A stretch of 64,000 bases of DNA from assembly GCA_963736235.1 (NCBI GenBank), contig CAVTOR010000001.1, positions 5,318 through 69,317 of the forward strand. The letters run 5' to 3'. Within the stretch, counting starts at the first letter, position 1. The number at the start of each line of letters is the position of its first letter. This DNA comes from CAVORB01 sp963736235. GTDB lineage: Bacteria > Pseudomonadota > Gammaproteobacteria > Chromatiales > Chromatiaceae. Position numbers and translations under genes: made by a program. Below the pieces are notes generated by a model. It searched no databases. It was not told the DNA's origin and worked only from the letters and a program-made list of their open reading frames with translations. Positions 61,613 to 64,000 of this stretch are shown here, in pieces.

Positions 61613-64000
61613 ATGACCTCACCCGACGCCACGCCCCGCCACCAGCGCATCCGCGAGATCCCCTACAACTACACGTCCTTCTCGGACCGGGAGATCGTGA
61701 TCCGCTTTCTCGGTCACGAAATGTGGGGCCTGATCGAGGAGCTGCGCGGCACCCGCCGCACGGGGCGCTCGGCGCGCATGCTGTTCGAGGTGCTGGGGGA
61801 CATGTGGGTGATCACCCGCAACCCCTACCTGCAGGACGACCTGCTGGAGGACCACAAGCGCCGGGACCTGCTGGTCGGGGCGCTGTGCCACCGCCTGGAC
61901 CAGTTCGAGCTGCGCCTCAACAACAACGCCAAGGCCGCGCGCCTGCTCGAAGCCGCACGCAAGGCGGTGGGCAAGTTCAGCGACTGGTTCGCGACTCAGG
62001 GACGCCTGCGCGAGCAGGTCCGCAAGGCGCTCGCCGAGGTCACCCGCAATGACAACATCGACTTCGGGGGCCTGGCCCGGGTCTCCCACGCCACTGACGC
62101 TACCGACTGGCGCGTCGAGCTGCCCTTCGTGGTCATCTCCCCGGACACCGAGGAGGAGGTCGCCCGCGTCGTCCAGGCCTGCATCGACTGCGGCCTGACC
62201 CTGATCCCCCGCGGCGGCGGCACCGGCTACACGGGCTCCGCCGTGCCCCTGGACGACCTGTGCGCCGTGATCAACACGGAGAAGCTGGAGTCCCTGTCCG
62301 AGGTGGAGCGCATCGCGCTGCCGGACCGCGAGGGGGAGGTTCCCACCGTGCAGGTGCGGCGCCGGGGTGGTCACCCGCCGGGTCTCGGAGCTGGCCGAGC
62401 GACACGGGCTGGTCTTCGCCGTGGACCCCACCTCCCAGGACGCCTCCACCATCGGCGGCAACATCGCCATGAACGCCGGCGGCAAGAAGGCGGTGCTCTG
62501 GGGCACCACGCTCGACAACCTGGTCTCCTGGCGCATGGTTACCCCCGACGCGGACTGGCTGGAGGTCGAACGCCTGGCCCACAATCTGGGCAAGATCCAC
62601 GACACCGATTGGGTGCGCTTTCGGATCACCCGCTACGAGCCTGACGGCAGGACGCCGAGAGGCGAGCCGGAGATCCTGGCCATGCCGGGCCACGCCTTCC
62701 GCAAGGCGGGGCTGGGCAAGGACGTGACCGACAAGTTCCTCTCCGGCCTGCCGGGGGTGCAGAAGGAGGGGTGCGACGGGCTCATCACCTCCGCCCGCTT
62801 CGTGCTGCACCGCATGCCCGAGCACACCCGCACCGTGTGCCTGGAGTTCTTCGGCACCGACCTGTCGCTGGCCGTGCCCGCCATCGTGGAGATCAAGGAC
62901 TACGTGGAGTCCCTGCCAGACGTGCAGGTGGCCGGCCTGGAGCACCTGGACGAGCGCTATGTGCGCGCGGTGAACTACTCCACCAAGGCCGCCCGCCGGG
63001 AGCTGCCCAAGATGGTGCTGCTCGCCGACCTGGTCTCGGACGACGAGCAGGCGGTGGAGGCGGCCGCCGAGCGGGTGGTGGAGCTAACGAAGGCGCGCGA
63101 GGGCGAGGGCTTCGTCGCCGTCAGCCCCGAGGCGCGCCGGCGCTTCTGGCTCGACCGCGCCCGCACCGCGGCCATCTCGCGCCACACCAACGCCTTCAAG
63201 GTCAACGAGGACGTAGTCATCCCCCTCGACCGGCTGGCGGACTATTCGCGCGGCATCGAGCGCATCAACATCGAGCAGTCGATCCGCAACAAGCTGCGGA
63301 TCATGGACGCCGTGCTGGAATATCTGGCCGGCGACATGCCCGAGGCCCGGGCTTGGGAGGACTACGAGGAGTCCGCGGAGGCCACCGCCATCCTGGATGC
63401 AAAGCGGGACGCCGCCCGCGAGGCGGTGGAGTCTGCCCGGACCCGCTGGCGGGCCGTTCTGGACCAGCTCGACGCGCCCGCCGCGGAGCACCTGGACCTG
63501 CTGCGCGAGCCCGAGCGGGAAGCGGCGCGCGACGGCGACAGTCTGCTGGACATGATGCTCCGCCGCGATCTGCGCCAGTCCTACCGCAAGGAGGTCGCGC
63601 TGCGCCTGGAGGAGGTCTTCAACGGCCAGGACATGGTGAAGGTGCGCGAGCACCTGGCCGGGATCCATGCCCGCATCCGGGATTCCCGCCTGTTCGTCGC
63701 CCTGCACATGCACGCCGGGGACGGCAACGTGCACACCAACATCCCGGTCCATTCCGCCGACTACCGGATGCTGCACGAGGCGGACGAAGTGGTCGCCCGC
63801 ATCATGGCGCTGGCCCGGGAGCTTGGAGGGGTCATCTCCGGCGAGCACGGCATCGGGCTGACCAAGATCCAGTTCATGGAGCGGGAGAAGCTGGAGGACT
63901 TCATCAACTACAAGCTGCGGGTCGACCCCAAGGAGCGCTTCAACCGCGGCAAGCTCATGCCCGGCTCCGGGCTGGACGGGGCCTACACCCCGTCCCTGCG
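61613..64000 (+). CDS. DUF3683/FAD-linked oxidase (D-lactate dehydrogenase-like), partial, one frameshift
   Basis: From ATG 61613 residues 1-150 form the DUF3683 domain (RIREIPYNYTSFSDREIVIRFLGHEMWGLIEELRGTRRTGRSARMLFEVLGDMWVITRNPYLQDDLL). The FAD-binding PCMH fold follows, with VVISPDTEEEVARVVQAC and LTLIPRGGGTGYTGSAVPL, the flavin pyrophosphate loop. A frameshift near 62352-62360 leads into AGVVTRRVSELAERHGLVFAVDPTSQDASTIGGNIAMNAGG and the C-terminal FAD-oxidase part (LFVALHMHAGDGNVHTNIPVHS; LGGVISGEHGIGLTKIQFM; RFNRGKLMPG). In known relatives Fe-S cluster domains come next, beyond the window. It probably oxidises a 2-hydroxy acid such as D-lactate and feeds electrons to the respiratory chain. 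Confidence 0.9.

Noticed and set aside
1..64000. tRNA, rRNA, CRISPR array, replication origin or prophage
   Set aside because: I scanned for cloverleaf, rRNA-like and repeat-spacer patterns and for phage structural genes by eye and found none I could support.

Overview
The window is high-GC bacterial DNA with a gammaproteobacterial character. Pointers are a bioB-F-H-C-D cluster next to comF, a class I (DhnA-type) fructose-bisphosphate aldolase, a class II cytochrome c', an Mla/MCE-type lipid ABC system, a DUF3683 FAD enzyme and many short lipoproteins. A Chromatiales/Ectothiorhodospiraceae-like relative is my guess from gene content; no rRNA or other marker here proves it. No tRNA, rRNA or CRISPR array was recognised.

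Layout. 363-6635: an acetolactate-synthase-like ThDP enzyme, an S1-repeat RNA-binding protein, and a tight minus-strand operon of a parvulin-type isomerase followed by three HupE/UreJ membrane proteins. 6923-8295: msrB, a decayed glutaredoxin and a DUF2202 ferritin-like protein. 8296-15419: sparse, poorly characterised genes (two small exported proteins with internal repeats, a PLD/cardiolipin-synthase-like gene, a transglutaminase, a CYTH-like protein). 15471-17945: a scar with a truncated BASS transporter, an IS91-type transposase remnant and an AT-rich insert carrying a putative phage abortive-infection gene. 18146-28451: a methionine-rich repeat protein, an orphan ABC-2 permease, cysteine synthase, an MRJP-fold protein, an NRDE protein, an AAA+/Fis regulator, an FKBP isomerase and a Deg-like protease without a PDZ domain. 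28469-37718: dacB, the biotin operon with a recognisable BirA operator, comF, an Ap4A-phosphorylase-like gene and the aldolase. 37809-43504: an FrsA-like hydrolase and an AraC regulator divergent from an arylsulfatase/HAD pair. 43850-51312: an OmpA-like lipoprotein, a four-gene Mla/MCE system, an AGCS symporter, a hydroxyacid dehydrogenase, cytochrome c' and a Nudix hydrolase. 51324-60531: a truncated ISAs1 element, a lipase-like protein, a two-component pair, a group II intron sitting just behind a terminator, and a large secreted protein. 61613 to the end: a DUF3683/FAD-linked oxidase running off the window.

About fifteen genes are split by one or more frameshifts, including biosynthetic genes that should be under selection (bioC, bioD, msrB). 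This looks more like indel error in a draft assembly than mass gene death, although the glutaredoxin, BASS, IS91 and ISAs1 pieces are genuinely decayed or truncated.

The most interesting signals are a roughly 125-bp dispersed repeat placed between convergent gene ends at two sites, the BirA box overlapping the bioB promoter, a three-paralogue HupE/UreJ operon, an MXG-repeat secreted protein, an Mla-type ATPase lacking the catalytic Glu and H-loop His, a Fis-type AAA+ regulator with GAFPGS in place of GAFTGA, and the AT-rich abortive-infection insert.
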